Shown here: positions 1-8,641 of the stretch, in pieces
Numbering within the stretch: the first letter of the stretch is position 1
How the letters are laid out: each line of letters begins with the position of its first letter
Assembly: GCA_964613745.1 (NCBI GenBank)
Contig: CAZTJA010000045.1
Span: 1 to 24,731, forward strand
Direction of reading: 5' to 3'
Origin: CAZTJA01 sp964613745
Lineage (GTDB): Bacteria > Desulfobacterota > Desulfomonilia > Desulfomonilales > Desulfomonilaceae
DNA: 24,731 bases
Program-made: the position numbers and the translations under genes
The notes under the pieces: generated by a model
The model's input: the letters and a program-made list of their open reading frames with translations, nothing else
Database searches by the model: none
Told to the model about the DNA's origin: nothing

Positions 1-18
1 GGTTTGCAATGAGCCGCT

Positions 19-2412
19 CTATTTCCCCAATGAGGCGCTCTTCGAAACCAAATCAGAGGGCTCTCCAGATTCCCTGGCGATCAGTTTGTAAATTGATTTT
101 CTAATTTTAGATGAACTCAGTATGAGTGATTGGAGAAAAATGAGATCCCCATACATGCCCAATAAAAGTGAACAGCATCCGAGCACACCAAAAAACACCA
201 CGGGTCTAAACGGCGATACGGTGAGAGCAAGAAACCCGAACATGGTTACCAGCGTCCATGCGGCAATTTGTTTAGCGGTAAGTCGGTACGAACGCGAGAC
301 GCACTGTTCGATTCGTCCGTCGGCACTCGTATGAATTTCCCGTTTTAGCTGTGTCAAGAAATGAATCGTGTTGTCTACGGCCAATCCAATCGCCACCGTT
401 GCAGCGAAAACCGTCACACTATCCAGAGAAATTCCAAACCAACCCATGATCCCGAAGACTGCCGCAACGGGAGGAATATTGGGTATCAGGCAAATTATGC
501 CGAGGGTTACGGAACCCATTTGAATCATCATGATGATCGTAATGAGTGTTGCAGCCAAGAACATTGATAAGATTTGATCATTGATGAGATTAGTCGTTTG
601 ATGCGCAATGACGGCAAGCTCGCCCGTGACGAACGCCTTTGCTTTGCCGTTCATGGCCTTGTCTGCTGCGGACTGAACCTTTGCAATGGTATCTCCGATG
701 GAGGAGTCCGGTGAATTCTTAAATCGGACTATAATGTGAAGTTTAGAATAATCGGAATCGACATATCTTTTCGCTATACGTTCACCTTCGGAACTCAAGG
801 ATGTAATTGCCAACAATTGTGGTATCAAAGCAGGATCCGTAAACAGATCCTTGTCTGAACCGGAATCCTTAATCACGGAATGCAAATATTCCAGGAGGGG
901 AAGATAGGAGTCCACGAGAACCACTTCGGGTATTTTTGTGAGTAACGATTCTAATTCGGCTATGCGCTTCCAAAGCTCGGGATCTTTAAAGCTATTGTCT
1001 TGAGCTTCAATCAACAATTCCAGTGAGTGAACCGGCGCAAGGTTCTGTTCCACAAAGGTGATGTCCTGAACTTCCTTTGTCTTATCGCTTAACATTCTCA
1101 AAATTTGGGTATCGCTCTTGATGAAAGGTGCGCCCATGAAGAGAACAGCGGTGACTCCTACGCCCAGAAGCACAAAATAAGAATGGTACCGGAATATTGC
1201 ATTCTCGAGTTTACCGAGGAATCCATCAACCCAATCCCTGAACATGGCGGATTTTTCCGGTTCATCGAAAGATTTCATCGCAGAAAAGAGGGCAGGTGAG
1301 AGTGTTATCGCAAGACCATAGGCTATGAGCACACCGAAACCCATGATAAAGCCCAACTGTCGAACCATGGGAATTGAACTTATCATCAATGTGCCGAACC
1401 CGACGGCAGTTGTCGCGGTGCATATAAAGCACGGCCGTGCCAGCCACCGAACGCTTTTCTTTAAAGCCGACAGTTTATCCTTCGTGTCGGCATGGAATTG
1501 ATGGTAACGAACTACCATGTGTATAACAATTTCGAGCGTCGTTATCGGCACAAAGCCAAAGGACAATGCAGTGGTGGAATTCAGCGGAATCCGCAAGAAA
1601 GCCATCAACCCTAAGACCCAGAGCACACATACACCTAAAATGAGGTTTGTTATGAGAGTAATTCGGGCGCTCTTGAAAACGTAGATGGAAACAACCGTCC
1701 CTATCAGCATACAGAGTACGCCGAATATAATTCCGGTCTGAATGTTGTACTTGACGATGGCTTGTCGGATCAAAGGTGACCCAATAATCCTGAAATCCGA
1801 TTTCTCGGGCAGACCGGCCTGCATGATGGAATTGATCCGTTCCAATATTGCCTTCATTGCTATTGGGTCATACCGCTTTTCGTCTTCAGGCCGCACTAAG
1901 AAGCCAAAGGTAGTCTGATCCTGAGAAACGAGCAATTGCAGGAGAGGCAGGCCCGCTCGCATCTTCTCTATTTCTTTTTCATCGGGAAGAGCGGAAATCC
2001 CGTTTACCTTCCGAATCACCGGATAATTCCCGAACAATTCCCCTTTTTTCTGGAAGAGCTTTATGGTTGAGAGGCTGACGGTTTCGCTGATTCCGTCGAT
2101 ATTTTCCAACTCGGGGGTAATTTGTTGAACCGCATCCAAAGATGGAGCCAAAGAAGCATTTGGAGGGTTTTTGAAAACAACATAGATAAATTCTTCATTC
2201 CCGAAAACGTTCGTAAACTCCTGGTACTTTGCATACTGATCCGAAGTCATGTCGATTCCCGATCTCAGCGTGGGATCGGTTTCGAGTCTAGGCAGCATGA
2301 GCACCATGAAAACGCTGACCAGGGCGATAAACGTTACGATTATTCGTCTGTAATCGATAATCCCATCGAGAAAATTCGGGTTTGCAAGATCGAGTTTATC
2401 TTTACTATTCAT
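19..2412 (-). CDS. RND superfamily (MMPL / HAE3-like) exporter
   Basis: Inner-membrane transporter of the RND superfamily, in the MMPL/hydrophobe-amphiphile efflux-3 type; the substrate is probably a lipid or other hydrophobic molecule (inference). The 797-residue chain has the expected doubled layout: one membrane helix (about 22-40), a large periplasmic loop, five helices (about 222-380), a second helix-loop unit from about 412, and five more helices near the C-terminus. The helix-10 motif GLAVDNTIHFL keeps the usual acidic relay residue (D680); the equivalent place in helix 4 holds a Glu (E294, in TTLEIVIH). The frame stays open to an ATG at 2475, but that one has AAGG directly abutting it. 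The ATG at 2412 has AAAAAGG five bases upstream, so I prefer it. No partner membrane-fusion or outer-membrane gene lies on the visible side. The 18 bases before the stop are too few to interpret. Confidence 0.88.
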   Translation of the reverse strand: MNSKDKLDLANPNFLDGIIDYRRIIVTFIALVSVFMVLMLPRLETDPTLRSGIDMTSDQYAKYQEFTNVFGNEEFIYVVFKNPPNASLAPSLDAVQQITPELENIDGISETVSLSTIKLFQKKGELFGNYPVIRKVNGISALPDEKEIEKMRAGLPLLQLLVSQDQTTFGFLVRPEDEKRYDPIAMKAILERINSIMQAGLPEKSDFRIIGSPLIRQAIVKYNIQTGIIFGVLCMLIGTVVSIYVFKSARITLITNLILGVCVLWVLGLMAFLRIPLNSTTALSFGFVPITTLEIVIHMVVRYHQFHADTKDKLSALKKSVRWLARPCFICTATTAVGFGTLMISSIPMVRQLGFIMGFGVLIAYGLAITLSPALFSAMKSFDEPEKSAMFRDWVDGFLGKLENAIFRYHSYFVLLGVGVTAVLFMGAPFIKSDTQILRMLSDKTKEVQDITFVEQNLAPVHSLELLIEAQDNSFKDPELWKRIAELESLLTKIPEVVLVDSYLPLLEYLHSVIKDSGSDKDLFTDPALIPQLLAITSLSSEGERIAKRYVDSDYSKLHIIVRFKNSPDSSIGDTIAKVQSAADKAMNGKAKAFVTGELAVIAHQTTNLINDQILSMFLAATLITIIMMIQMGSVTLGIICLIPNIPPVAAVFGIMGWFGISLDSVTVFAATVAIGLAVDNTIHFLTQLKREIHTSADGRIEQCVSRSYRLTAKQIAAWTLVTMFGFLALTVSPFRPVVFFGVLGCCSLLLGMYGDLIFLQSLILSSSKIRKSIYKLIARESGEPSDLVSKSASLGK

Positions 2413-2598
2413 TTGAAGCCTTTTTACAAAATTGCTCAGTAACTGTTTTAAGTCACTGAGGCGATCAATATACATCCTTCGCTTTTTTCAAACAATATTC
2501 CGAATCCTAACTTCTGGATTCCGCGAAGACAATTTACTAAAAATGATTAAAAATCAAGTAGTAGGATTAAGAATAACTAGGCGGTTTTAAATTTTGCC

Positions 2599-2627
2599 TT
2601 GACCTTACTGGAATCGGTTGTTAATAG
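2599..2627 (+). promoter_or_regulatory. possible sigma-70 promoter of the TonB_C-domain gene
   Basis: TTGACC (2599-2604), a 17-base spacer, then TAATAG (2622-2627). The -35 box matches consensus at five of six bases, but the -10 box at only three. It lies in the divergent gap between the exporter and the TonB-like gene and would give a leader of about 45 bases. Inference only. Confidence 0.3.
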
Positions 2628-2679
2628 GGCTCTCTGTTGTAGGAAGAAAAGGTACGCCTGAATGATGGAGGAGGAGAGC

Positions 2680-3270
2680 ATGAAAAAGGACCGATTAATC
2701 GGGGTCATTCTCACTATAATGATAACCGCGAGTTTTCTGAGCAGTGCCGCTGCACAAACCGGGAATATCGTCATCGACCGGACCACCCGCGTGAAGGCGC
2801 TGAATGATTATGCCTTGTTGACCCGTGATGTCATCCAGAGATCATGGACCACGCCCGTTAGCATCGAAGTTGACGGGGCGGTGAAGGGAAAAATTGCCGT
2901 TGATTATACGATAGACAATAAAGGTAAACTTCGATCGGTGAATGTCACCAGGTCCTCAGGCAATCAAGAAATGGATCGAAGCCTCTTGTCGGCAATCAAG
3001 AATGCAGGATCTTTTCCTCCAATGCCGGATGGAATTGATGCAAATACGATCACGATAAAAGCGAATTTCATAGTGGCCGATGTCCCTACGGTCCCTGTGC
3101 TGACGGTTGCTCAAAATGTAAAGAAAAATGATGTTCAGGCGGGTCCAAAACAGGAACCGAAGAAGTTTCAATGGGGCTTGCCGGCGGGGGATCCGGGAAG
3201 AGGAGTCCTTTCTACGGACTTCTCGAACGAAAAAGTGCCTAATAAAACGAAATACAAATGGGGTAAGTAG
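2680..3270 (+). CDS. secreted TonB C-terminal-domain protein
   Basis: Exported protein of 196 residues. Residues 1-25 form a signal peptide (Lys-Lys-Asp-Arg, hydrophobic stretch, then Ser-Ser-Ala-Ala-Ala before Gln). Residues about 42-135 resemble the TonB/TolA C-terminal fold: a helix with QRSW, then the strand pattern GKIAVDYTIDNKGKLRSV, then the second helix MDRSLLSAIKNAGSFPPMPDG. The tail is Lys/Pro-rich and unfamiliar. Unlike true TonB energy transducers it lacks the long proline-rich periplasmic spacer, and its N-terminus looks cleavable, so it is more likely a periplasmic or lumenal relative than a canonical TonB. Two upstream in-frame ATGs (2662, 2665) are rejected because GGAGGAGGAG at 2667-2676 sits correctly before the ATG at 2680. 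It is divergent from the exporter and convergent with the TPR-CHAT gene, 25 bases away. Confidence 0.8.
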   Translation: MKKDRLIGVILTIMITASFLSSAAAQTGNIVIDRTTRVKALNDYALLTRDVIQRSWTTPVSIEVDGAVKGKIAVDYTIDNKGKLRSVNVTRSSGNQEMDRSLLSAIKNAGSFPPMPDGIDANTITIKANFIVADVPTVPVLTVAQNVKKNDVQAGPKQEPKKFQWGLPAGDPGRGVLSTDFSNEKVPNKTKYKWGK

Positions 3271-3295
3271 CTTTGAAGGTGAGGCGACAATTCCG

Positions 3296-6106
3296 TCAGG
3301 AGACGTCGCCCACTAAAACGAACGATGCCCAGTAGTATGGATGGTCAAAACCGTCTTCGCATCTGAGTTGATGCCTCGCCATCATGAGAGATTCCAATTT
3401 GGAATTTCCCTGATGAATGTGCTGCAGAAAATACTTCACGAAATTGCTTGAAGGTCCCACGGAAACAGGCCATAAACTCATAAGCACACTTTTTGAACCT
3501 GCAAACCTGAATGCCGCTCCCATTCCCATGATTCCTTCACCTGAAACGTGACCGCCTATTCCCGAATGGCAGGCAATGAGCGCCGTCAAATCGGCATTCA
3601 ATTCCAAATCCATAACTTCCCTGATTGATAGTCCAATCTTGGAGCTTAGCTTCAAAACAGGTCGAGAATGAATGCCCAGTTCCCCGTGTGCGATGAAAAG
3701 AATCGTCCCGAATCTCGTCAAATCCCTCAGCAACACATCTTTGCCTGTTTTGCCGAGAGTTCTGCAATTCGTATTTGGATATAAATCCTGCAGACTTGCC
3801 ATAACCTGATCGGCATAAACTGCAAACTCTTCATGAGCGGTCAAAATTAAACCATCTTCTACGGGACGGCTATTCTCATTGTTGCGATTCAACTTCAGTG
3901 CAGTGAGGCTTGGATAGTATGAAATAAAGTTTCTATCACCAAAAAATTCTATTTCATGACAGCAGACGTTCAAGAAACGATTGTCGATCCAGTTGCGCTT
4001 AACATGTACTTTACCGGGTTTTAAGACAAGCATTTCAAAGGGAACAATTCCCAGTATCTCATCAGGAACAATCGTCACGGATACGCCGGCCTGGAGATCG
4101 TCCAATACATCATCCAGCAGAATGCCCGACAACTCCGAGGCTATCTTCATCTGAGATTCGGATCCGAATTCCGAAAGCTTTTCGGGATCCAGATGGAAGC
4201 CCGTCATGCCGTCCATCGGGCTTCGGAATTCCAAGACGAGGTCATTCAGCCTATTGCGAGATACAGGCTTGTATACGCATTTGGCTATCTTGTTCTCGTG
4301 GACGAGGTATATGAGAAGTCCGGTTTCAAGCACATCATAAACGAGAAGCCATTCCTCAGGATTCAGCATGGTCAGTTCCGGTTGGACTCGGTGCAGGTCC
4401 TCGGTTCCATAAAACCCAAAGAGGGGCTTGGGATCGCCGTCCCGGTCGAGAATGTTGCTGAATTTTCTGAGTGACAGGGCACTCTTTTGCAATTCGTCCC
4501 GAAGTCTTGCCTTCGCCGGATCTGTCTTGGTCCAGACAAAATCGGATCCGATTTCAATTTCACTCTTTTCTATGGCTGTTAATTGGTTCAGTTTCCTGTA
4601 ATCGGATTTCGCCAACAGGAACTCCGAAAATACCCGTGCTTTGGTGTACTCTGAAATACGTAAAGCGTCATCCAGTGTGTCGTCACCGTTCTGAGCCAAT
4701 CGATAGTAAATCCTGGACAGCCCTTCATACGGCGCCGTCCTTGAAAAACCCTCGAACTTCACATCGAAAAACTGATCCCGGTGGTTGTCATAAATCAGGT
4801 TGCGCAAATCTTCTGAAAATTCGAATGCCCGCAAGTAGAAGTGTTTCGCTTCTTCAAGCAGGTTGAGTTCTTCGTGAACCCGTCCCAAGCCCGTATAAGC
4901 CGCAAACTGATAATAGACGAGCTTTCTAAGTTCCTCGTCTTGGGCCAGATTCTCGTAGGACTGTTTCGCATCCTGCAGTTTATTCTTTATGAGCAGCAGC
5001 CGACCCATAGAACTTGCATTGCCGGCTTTGCGTATGAACTGTTCAGCGGTTTTAATCTTTGCGGCTCGCTCTGAGCATTCTTCAGGTTGATCGGAGTCAT
5101 ACTGCAATGCCCAGTCCAGGTAAAAGTGGCCGACAACATGACAGGTCAATCCACGGGGCTCACCGAGAAATTCCTTCTGAACTTCGATTGCTTCGATAAA
5201 AGCCGTCTCGGCATCTTCGTATCTTCCCGAGTACTGATACGCTTGTCCCAACCCGATCAATGCAATGGCTTCACCTTCTTTGTTGCAGGCGGATCTATCC
5301 AGCTCCAGGGCTTTTGCGCAGTACTCAATGGCTTGATCGTGCTTTCCCATATTCTTGTATAAGATCCCGAGACTGCAAAGAACGCTCGCTTTGCCCTGCA
5401 TATCTTCATGCTGTCGAAAAATGGGCAGGGCGGTTTCATAACACTTGATCGCATTCTTGTATTCGCCGGAATTCTTAAAATTGCGGCCCAGTTCCACGAT
5501 TTGACGTGCAATGTCGCACGCTGCCGACGTTGCTTCCGCAATCTCCAGAGCAGCAGATAAATGAGAGAACGCCTTTGAGTTCCGGTTCGTGGAAGCACAA
5601 AACCGTCCCCATTCAACCAGTGTTTCGGATGTGAACAGTAGATCATTTTGACTGCGGGCGATCTTGACTGCAGCATCGTAACATTCATCCGCCCGCTGTT
5701 TGTGATCCATAAGTGAATAGGTTTCAGCGAGATGTTTCAAAGAAGCAGCCTGCATCATAGGACTGCCGGAGGATTCGAGCGCTTTCTTGAATCGATTAAG
5801 CGCATTGAGCGGCATTCCCGCCTGAATGGATATCTTGCCGAGAAATTGCAGGGTCTTTGCTTTGGTATCCTTTTCTTCTTCAAACTTGAATCTATCAAGA
5901 TCGTCGAGAGTTCTTCGGAAATAATCTTCCGCTGATTGAAAGTCCCCCATGGAGAATTGAAGAGATGCTATCCGATAGTAGATTCCGCTTCGATGATGCT
6001 TTGGAGCCGATTGCAACGACTCCAAATAATACTTCAGGGCATCAGGACCGAGGTTTTGTCGTTCCAACTTGTTCCCGGTCTCCAAAAGGTCTTTCCATCT
6101 ACTCAT
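3296..6106 (-). CDS. TPR-CHAT caspase-like protease
   Basis: A 936-residue cytoplasmic protein (no signal peptide or membrane helix). Residues about 1-450 are tandem tetratricopeptide repeats, recognisable from repeated A..GLG..Y...G.Y.DA...F..A patterns (for example 283-311), and would bind a protein partner. Residues about 580-936 form a CHAT domain (caspase HetF associated with TPRs, clan CD cysteine protease). The catalytic His is in LFIAHGELG (H807) and the nucleophile in LIACHSGIGG (C846), followed by GEGIMGMGAAFRFAGS and SLWPV, so the site looks intact. Known family members act in proteolytic signalling, including Csx29 of type III-E CRISPR systems. It is the last gene of a three-gene run; only 23 bases separate it from the zinc-finger gene upstream. 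Its ribosome-binding site is weak (GATGAG), which suits translational coupling. The substrate is unknown; the neighbour is the obvious candidate (inference). Confidence 0.9.
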   Translation of the reverse strand: MSRWKDLLETGNKLERQNLGPDALKYYLESLQSAPKHHRSGIYYRIASLQFSMGDFQSAEDYFRRTLDDLDRFKFEEEKDTKAKTLQFLGKISIQAGMPLNALNRFKKALESSGSPMMQAASLKHLAETYSLMDHKQRADECYDAAVKIARSQNDLLFTSETLVEWGRFCASTNRNSKAFSHLSAALEIAEATSAACDIARQIVELGRNFKNSGEYKNAIKCYETALPIFRQHEDMQGKASVLCSLGILYKNMGKHDQAIEYCAKALELDRSACNKEGEAIALIGLGQAYQYSGRYEDAETAFIEAIEVQKEFLGEPRGLTCHVVGHFYLDWALQYDSDQPEECSERAAKIKTAEQFIRKAGNASSMGRLLLIKNKLQDAKQSYENLAQDEELRKLVYYQFAAYTGLGRVHEELNLLEEAKHFYLRAFEFSEDLRNLIYDNHRDQFFDVKFEGFSRTAPYEGLSRIYYRLAQNGDDTLDDALRISEYTKARVFSEFLLAKSDYRKLNQLTAIEKSEIEIGSDFVWTKTDPAKARLRDELQKSALSLRKFSNILDRDGDPKPLFGFYGTEDLHRVQPELTMLNPEEWLLVYDVLETGLLIYLVHENKIAKCVYKPVSRNRLNDLVLEFRSPMDGMTGFHLDPEKLSEFGSESQMKIASELSGILLDDVLDDLQAGVSVTIVPDEILGIVPFEMLVLKPGKVHVKRNWIDNRFLNVCCHEIEFFGDRNFISYYPSLTALKLNRNNENSRPVEDGLILTAHEEFAVYADQVMASLQDLYPNTNCRTLGKTGKDVLLRDLTRFGTILFIAHGELGIHSRPVLKLSSKIGLSIREVMDLELNADLTALIACHSGIGGHVSGEGIMGMGAAFRFAGSKSVLMSLWPVSVGPSSNFVKYFLQHIHQGNSKLESLMMARHQLRCEDGFDHPYYWASFVLVGDVS

Positions 6107-6129
6107 TGAAACAACTCATCGGTAAAATG

Positions 6130-7185
6130 CTAATCAACGATTCGGAACGATGTTTCAGTTGAAGCCCACTGATGTGAAGGCAAATGCTCCAACAGGCGCA
6201 TGAAGTCACACGTAAACTCCAGAGCCGCAAATCGATTGGAGAAATCGACTTCCTTACAATGAATAACCTTCTCTTTCGTGTGAATCACTCTCACATAATA
6301 TCGACCCGGGGCAAGACCTGAAGGTAACGGAAATTTGATTTCGACATTGTCCGAAATTGCATGCAATGTCGCGGCCTTTGCAGGTATTAGCCATTCAATG
6401 GAATCAATTTCATCAGTGTAACAGAAAACCCAGACGTACCCGGAGATACGGCTCTTCAGTATGAGCTTTGGGATTTCGCTTACCGAGTAAGGTCGATCTC
6501 TATCCATTTTTGCCCAGACAAATTCAGGGGTGGTTACCCTTTCCCTAACAGGTCCCCACATCAGGGCGAATTCAGGCTGGGTGATAGGCCCAAAAACATT
6601 GCGGAAAGAAGCTATCAACTCTTCACGCCGGTCGTCCAACCATTTGCGAACCTTTACCGATGTTTCGCACTTGCCGACCAAAAAATCGATCTCCCGTGCC
6701 AAACGCCGGTCGAAAGAAGCTCTTTCCATGATTTCAAAGTCAAGCTCAGGCTTTAACCTCTTCTCTATAAAATCAATCAAAACGGAACGCTCCGGCATAG
6801 GAAGTTTCTCGTACCGATTTCGTCTCAATAGGAAGTCAGGAGATCCTTCCATTATCGACAAAAACTCTTCGAACCGATTCTGATCACCAACCGCTTCTTC
6901 CCATAATTCGGCTATGTTCCGGCTGTCCACCATTGAGGAACTAGACTCCTGTTCGAGACGGCTGACTATCCGGCTGCAATGCGCACAAAAAATGACGTGT
7001 TCTCCGATTTTGGCTGCTTTAACCGGTTCAAGCCGGTTGGCGATATAATCTTTTAAATCGGACTCACTGCAATGGGGTCCTTGATTCGTTTTTCTCACAA
7101 GTTCCGACAATTCCTGGGATTGAGCAGCTTTGCCCAGGAAAGTCTCGAAATGTTCAATACTCTCCGGGGTGTCCGTGGGTTTCAT
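6130..7185 (-). CDS. zinc-finger anti-sigma-like protein with DUF4384-like tail
   Basis: Predicted 351-residue soluble protein. Residues 38-77 look like the zinc-binding anti-sigma (ZAS) fold: HC at 38-39, then the H-x3-C-x2-C motif at H63, C67 and C70. Residues 131-169 align with it without gaps but lack every ligand, so they appear to be a decayed second copy. Residues about 246-305 (SGYVWVFCYTDEIDSIEWLIP, then a beta-rich stretch ending GRYYVRVIH) resemble DUF4384, a domain that recurs beside CHAT and caspase-like proteases. There is no membrane helix, unlike most membrane-bound anti-sigma factors. The frame runs open further upstream, even overlapping the preceding gene, but the ATG at 7185 has GGAGG five bases ahead, whereas the ATG at 7251 has AGGA directly abutting it. 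It lies 70 bases after the HTH gene and 23 before the TPR-CHAT gene. Anti-sigma function is inferred from the motif and context. Confidence 0.72.
   Translation of the reverse strand: MKPTDTPESIEHFETFLGKAAQSQELSELVRKTNQGPHCSESDLKDYIANRLEPVKAAKIGEHVIFCAHCSRIVSRLEQESSSSMVDSRNIAELWEEAVGDQNRFEEFLSIMEGSPDFLLRRNRYEKLPMPERSVLIDFIEKRLKPELDFEIMERASFDRRLAREIDFLVGKCETSVKVRKWLDDRREELIASFRNVFGPITQPEFALMWGPVRERVTTPEFVWAKMDRDRPYSVSEIPKLILKSRISGYVWVFCYTDEIDSIEWLIPAKAATLHAISDNVEIKFPLPSGLAPGRYYVRVIHTKEKVIHCKEVDFSNRFAALEFTCDFMRLLEHLPSHQWASTETSFRIVD
6679..7071 (-). repeat. internal duplication of the ZAS-like domain
   Basis: Within the zinc-finger protein, residues 39-77 (6955-7071) and 131-169 (6679-6795) align without gaps over 39 positions with 12 identities by eye, including D-[YF]-I-x2-RL-x-P and I-x-E. 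The ligands C39, H63, C67 and C70 of copy one become P, R, D and L in copy two. Confidence 0.55.
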
Positions 7186-7255
7186 TTTTGCCTCCGAGTG
7201 TCCTTGCGTGCCATGTCCCGATATAGGTGGTTCCCAAAACGTATTGGTCATTCCT

Positions 7256-8389
7256 TCATGGCCTATCCAACATGCCGGCGGTTTCATCGCGAATAGCTTT
7301 GATGTCGTTTGCAATTGTTTGGACCGACACATTATATTTCTTGGATATGATTTCCTTCGCATCATTGACTTCGCCCGTTCGAACCAGTTCCTTGAGAAAA
7401 TCTCTTTTTCGCCGAGCTATTTCGTTTTCCTTACCGGATTTCATACCTGAATGAGAGGGATTTGACCTGATAACCTGCATTTCATAATGGTGCAGTGCTC
7501 GAATCAAGTAATTGAGTTCTCGTGAATTGTCATAATGCGGTAATTTGTACTCTGAATCATCAATGGAATCCGTCTGAACACTGAGGTACTCAAATGTGGA
7601 GCATTCTGCGAAGCTTTTATGTAGAGACTTGCTGCACATCTTTGATGTGGCCGTGATATCCGTCTTGATGTTCCGTGAACATTTCGAATTCTGTTTTCTG
7701 AAATACTGGCAATTGTCGCAGATTTTGGCTGAAACCCTCAGCTTTCCGTGCTCACATAAATTCGAATCCCCCTTGATCGGAATGAGTTGGACAGAGCACG
7801 TTTCATCGGCAAAGAACATGCAATTACGGCATTCTCGTGCAACTACGACGCTGGTTCCGAGCACCCTCATCTGAGGATTCATCGAACACGAATCAGCACC
7901 CAAATAGTGATTGCAATTCGAGCAAATTCGCCTCGAATATCCCCTCAGCATTTCTCGCCTTATGAGCTGTTCAAACCAATTTACGAGAGTATTTATCGTG
8001 CGTAGGTATACCGGAGCTCCATTATCTCGAACTGACGTGGCCAAGAATTCGGTTTCTTGAAAATTCTTCTCAACTACATCGAGTCTCACTTCCTTCTTTC
8101 TGAGATTGAAATACTTTTCGAGGAAGTAACTCTCTACCCGCTCGGTAATTTCATACACGCAATGAGGAGTGAAGCGAGGAGCATTATTCAATAATGTGCA
8201 CGCTCTGGAATAAGAATTTACGTGTGCACAAGATTCACAGTACTTAACAAAAAGACTTCGCTTCCAATTCCTGTATTCCAATTCACTATCTGAAAACTGC
8301 GAGTCTTTGGGGTGAGACTCCGACTGCGAATGAAAATGTCTCGATTCCGAATTCAGCTCGGCTGAGATCTCGTCGTCGTGGAAAGTCAC
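7256..8389 (-). CDS. Cys-rich HTH regulator, possibly a divergent sigma-like factor
   Basis: I do not recognise the family with certainty. The 377-residue protein has three parts. Residues about 75-152 are helical with a stretch (APVYLRTINTLVNWFEQL) that recalls region 2 of ECF sigma factors, though weakly. Four copies of C-x2-C-x-[HY/F]-x(5-7)-C follow or flank it (starting at C51, C156, C187 and C224), which suggests zinc or Fe-S binding. A C-terminal helix-turn-helix (about 340-368, IISKKYNVSVQTIANDIKAI) should bind DNA. The start is the GTG at 8389: GGAGGA lies exactly five bases upstream. The ATG at 8512 that would extend the frame has no ribosome-binding site. It is the first gene of the run ahead of the anti-sigma-like and TPR-CHAT genes, which is the main reason to suspect a sigma-like or transcription-activating role. 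It could also be an ordinary redox-sensing repressor. Confidence 0.65.
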   Translation of the reverse strand: MTFHDDEISAELNSESRHFHSQSESHPKDSQFSDSELEYRNWKRSLFVKYCESCAHVNSYSRACTLLNNAPRFTPHCVYEITERVESYFLEKYFNLRKKEVRLDVVEKNFQETEFLATSVRDNGAPVYLRTINTLVNWFEQLIRREMLRGYSRRICSNCNHYLGADSCSMNPQMRVLGTSVVVARECRNCMFFADETCSVQLIPIKGDSNLCEHGKLRVSAKICDNCQYFRKQNSKCSRNIKTDITATSKMCSKSLHKSFAECSTFEYLSVQTDSIDDSEYKLPHYDNSRELNYLIRALHHYEMQVIRSNPSHSGMKSGKENEIARRKRDFLKELVRTGEVNDAKEIISKKYNVSVQTIANDIKAIRDETAGMLDRP

Positions 8390-8444
8390 AACACTCCTCC
8401 AAATGAAACGAGACAAGGTATTAAGCCGATATGAAGGTATTACA

Positions 8445-8455
8445 TTGACAGTCAA
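8445..8455 (-). promoter_or_regulatory. short palindrome overlapping a possible -35 box of the HTH gene
   Basis: TTGAC-A-GTCAA is a perfect 11-base palindrome 56 bases before the GTG start. Read on the minus strand its first half is TTGACT, a plausible -35 box, but I see no good -10 at the right distance. A site for autoregulation is possible. Confidence 0.25.
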
Positions 8456-8641
8456 AAGTCTCCAAAAAATTCCCGAAAAAGTTTTGGCTCTCAATCGTCG
8501 GATGTCCGACATGGTTGTTAATAGAATTAGTGGGTGTAAACGGACGAAACAAAAAATTGGAAAGGAAAATAACTTGAGCCGCGTCCTTCATCAAAATCAT
8601 TATTCAAGTCTACGGGCTTATCTCACAATCGAGGTCCGTCA

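Noticed and set aside
3283..3310. GGCGAC/GTCGCC inverted repeat between convergent genes as a terminator
   Set aside because: The stem is six pairs with a 16-base loop, has no T tract, and overlaps the end of the TPR-CHAT gene.
7186..7365. Longer start for the zinc-finger protein overlapping the upstream gene
   Set aside because: It would overlap the HTH gene by 110 bases. The ATG at 7185 has a well-spaced GGAGG, unlike the earlier starts.
8390..8512. ATG at 8512 as the start of the HTH regulator
   Set aside because: No ribosome-binding site precedes it, whereas the GTG at 8389 has GGAGGA at ideal distance.
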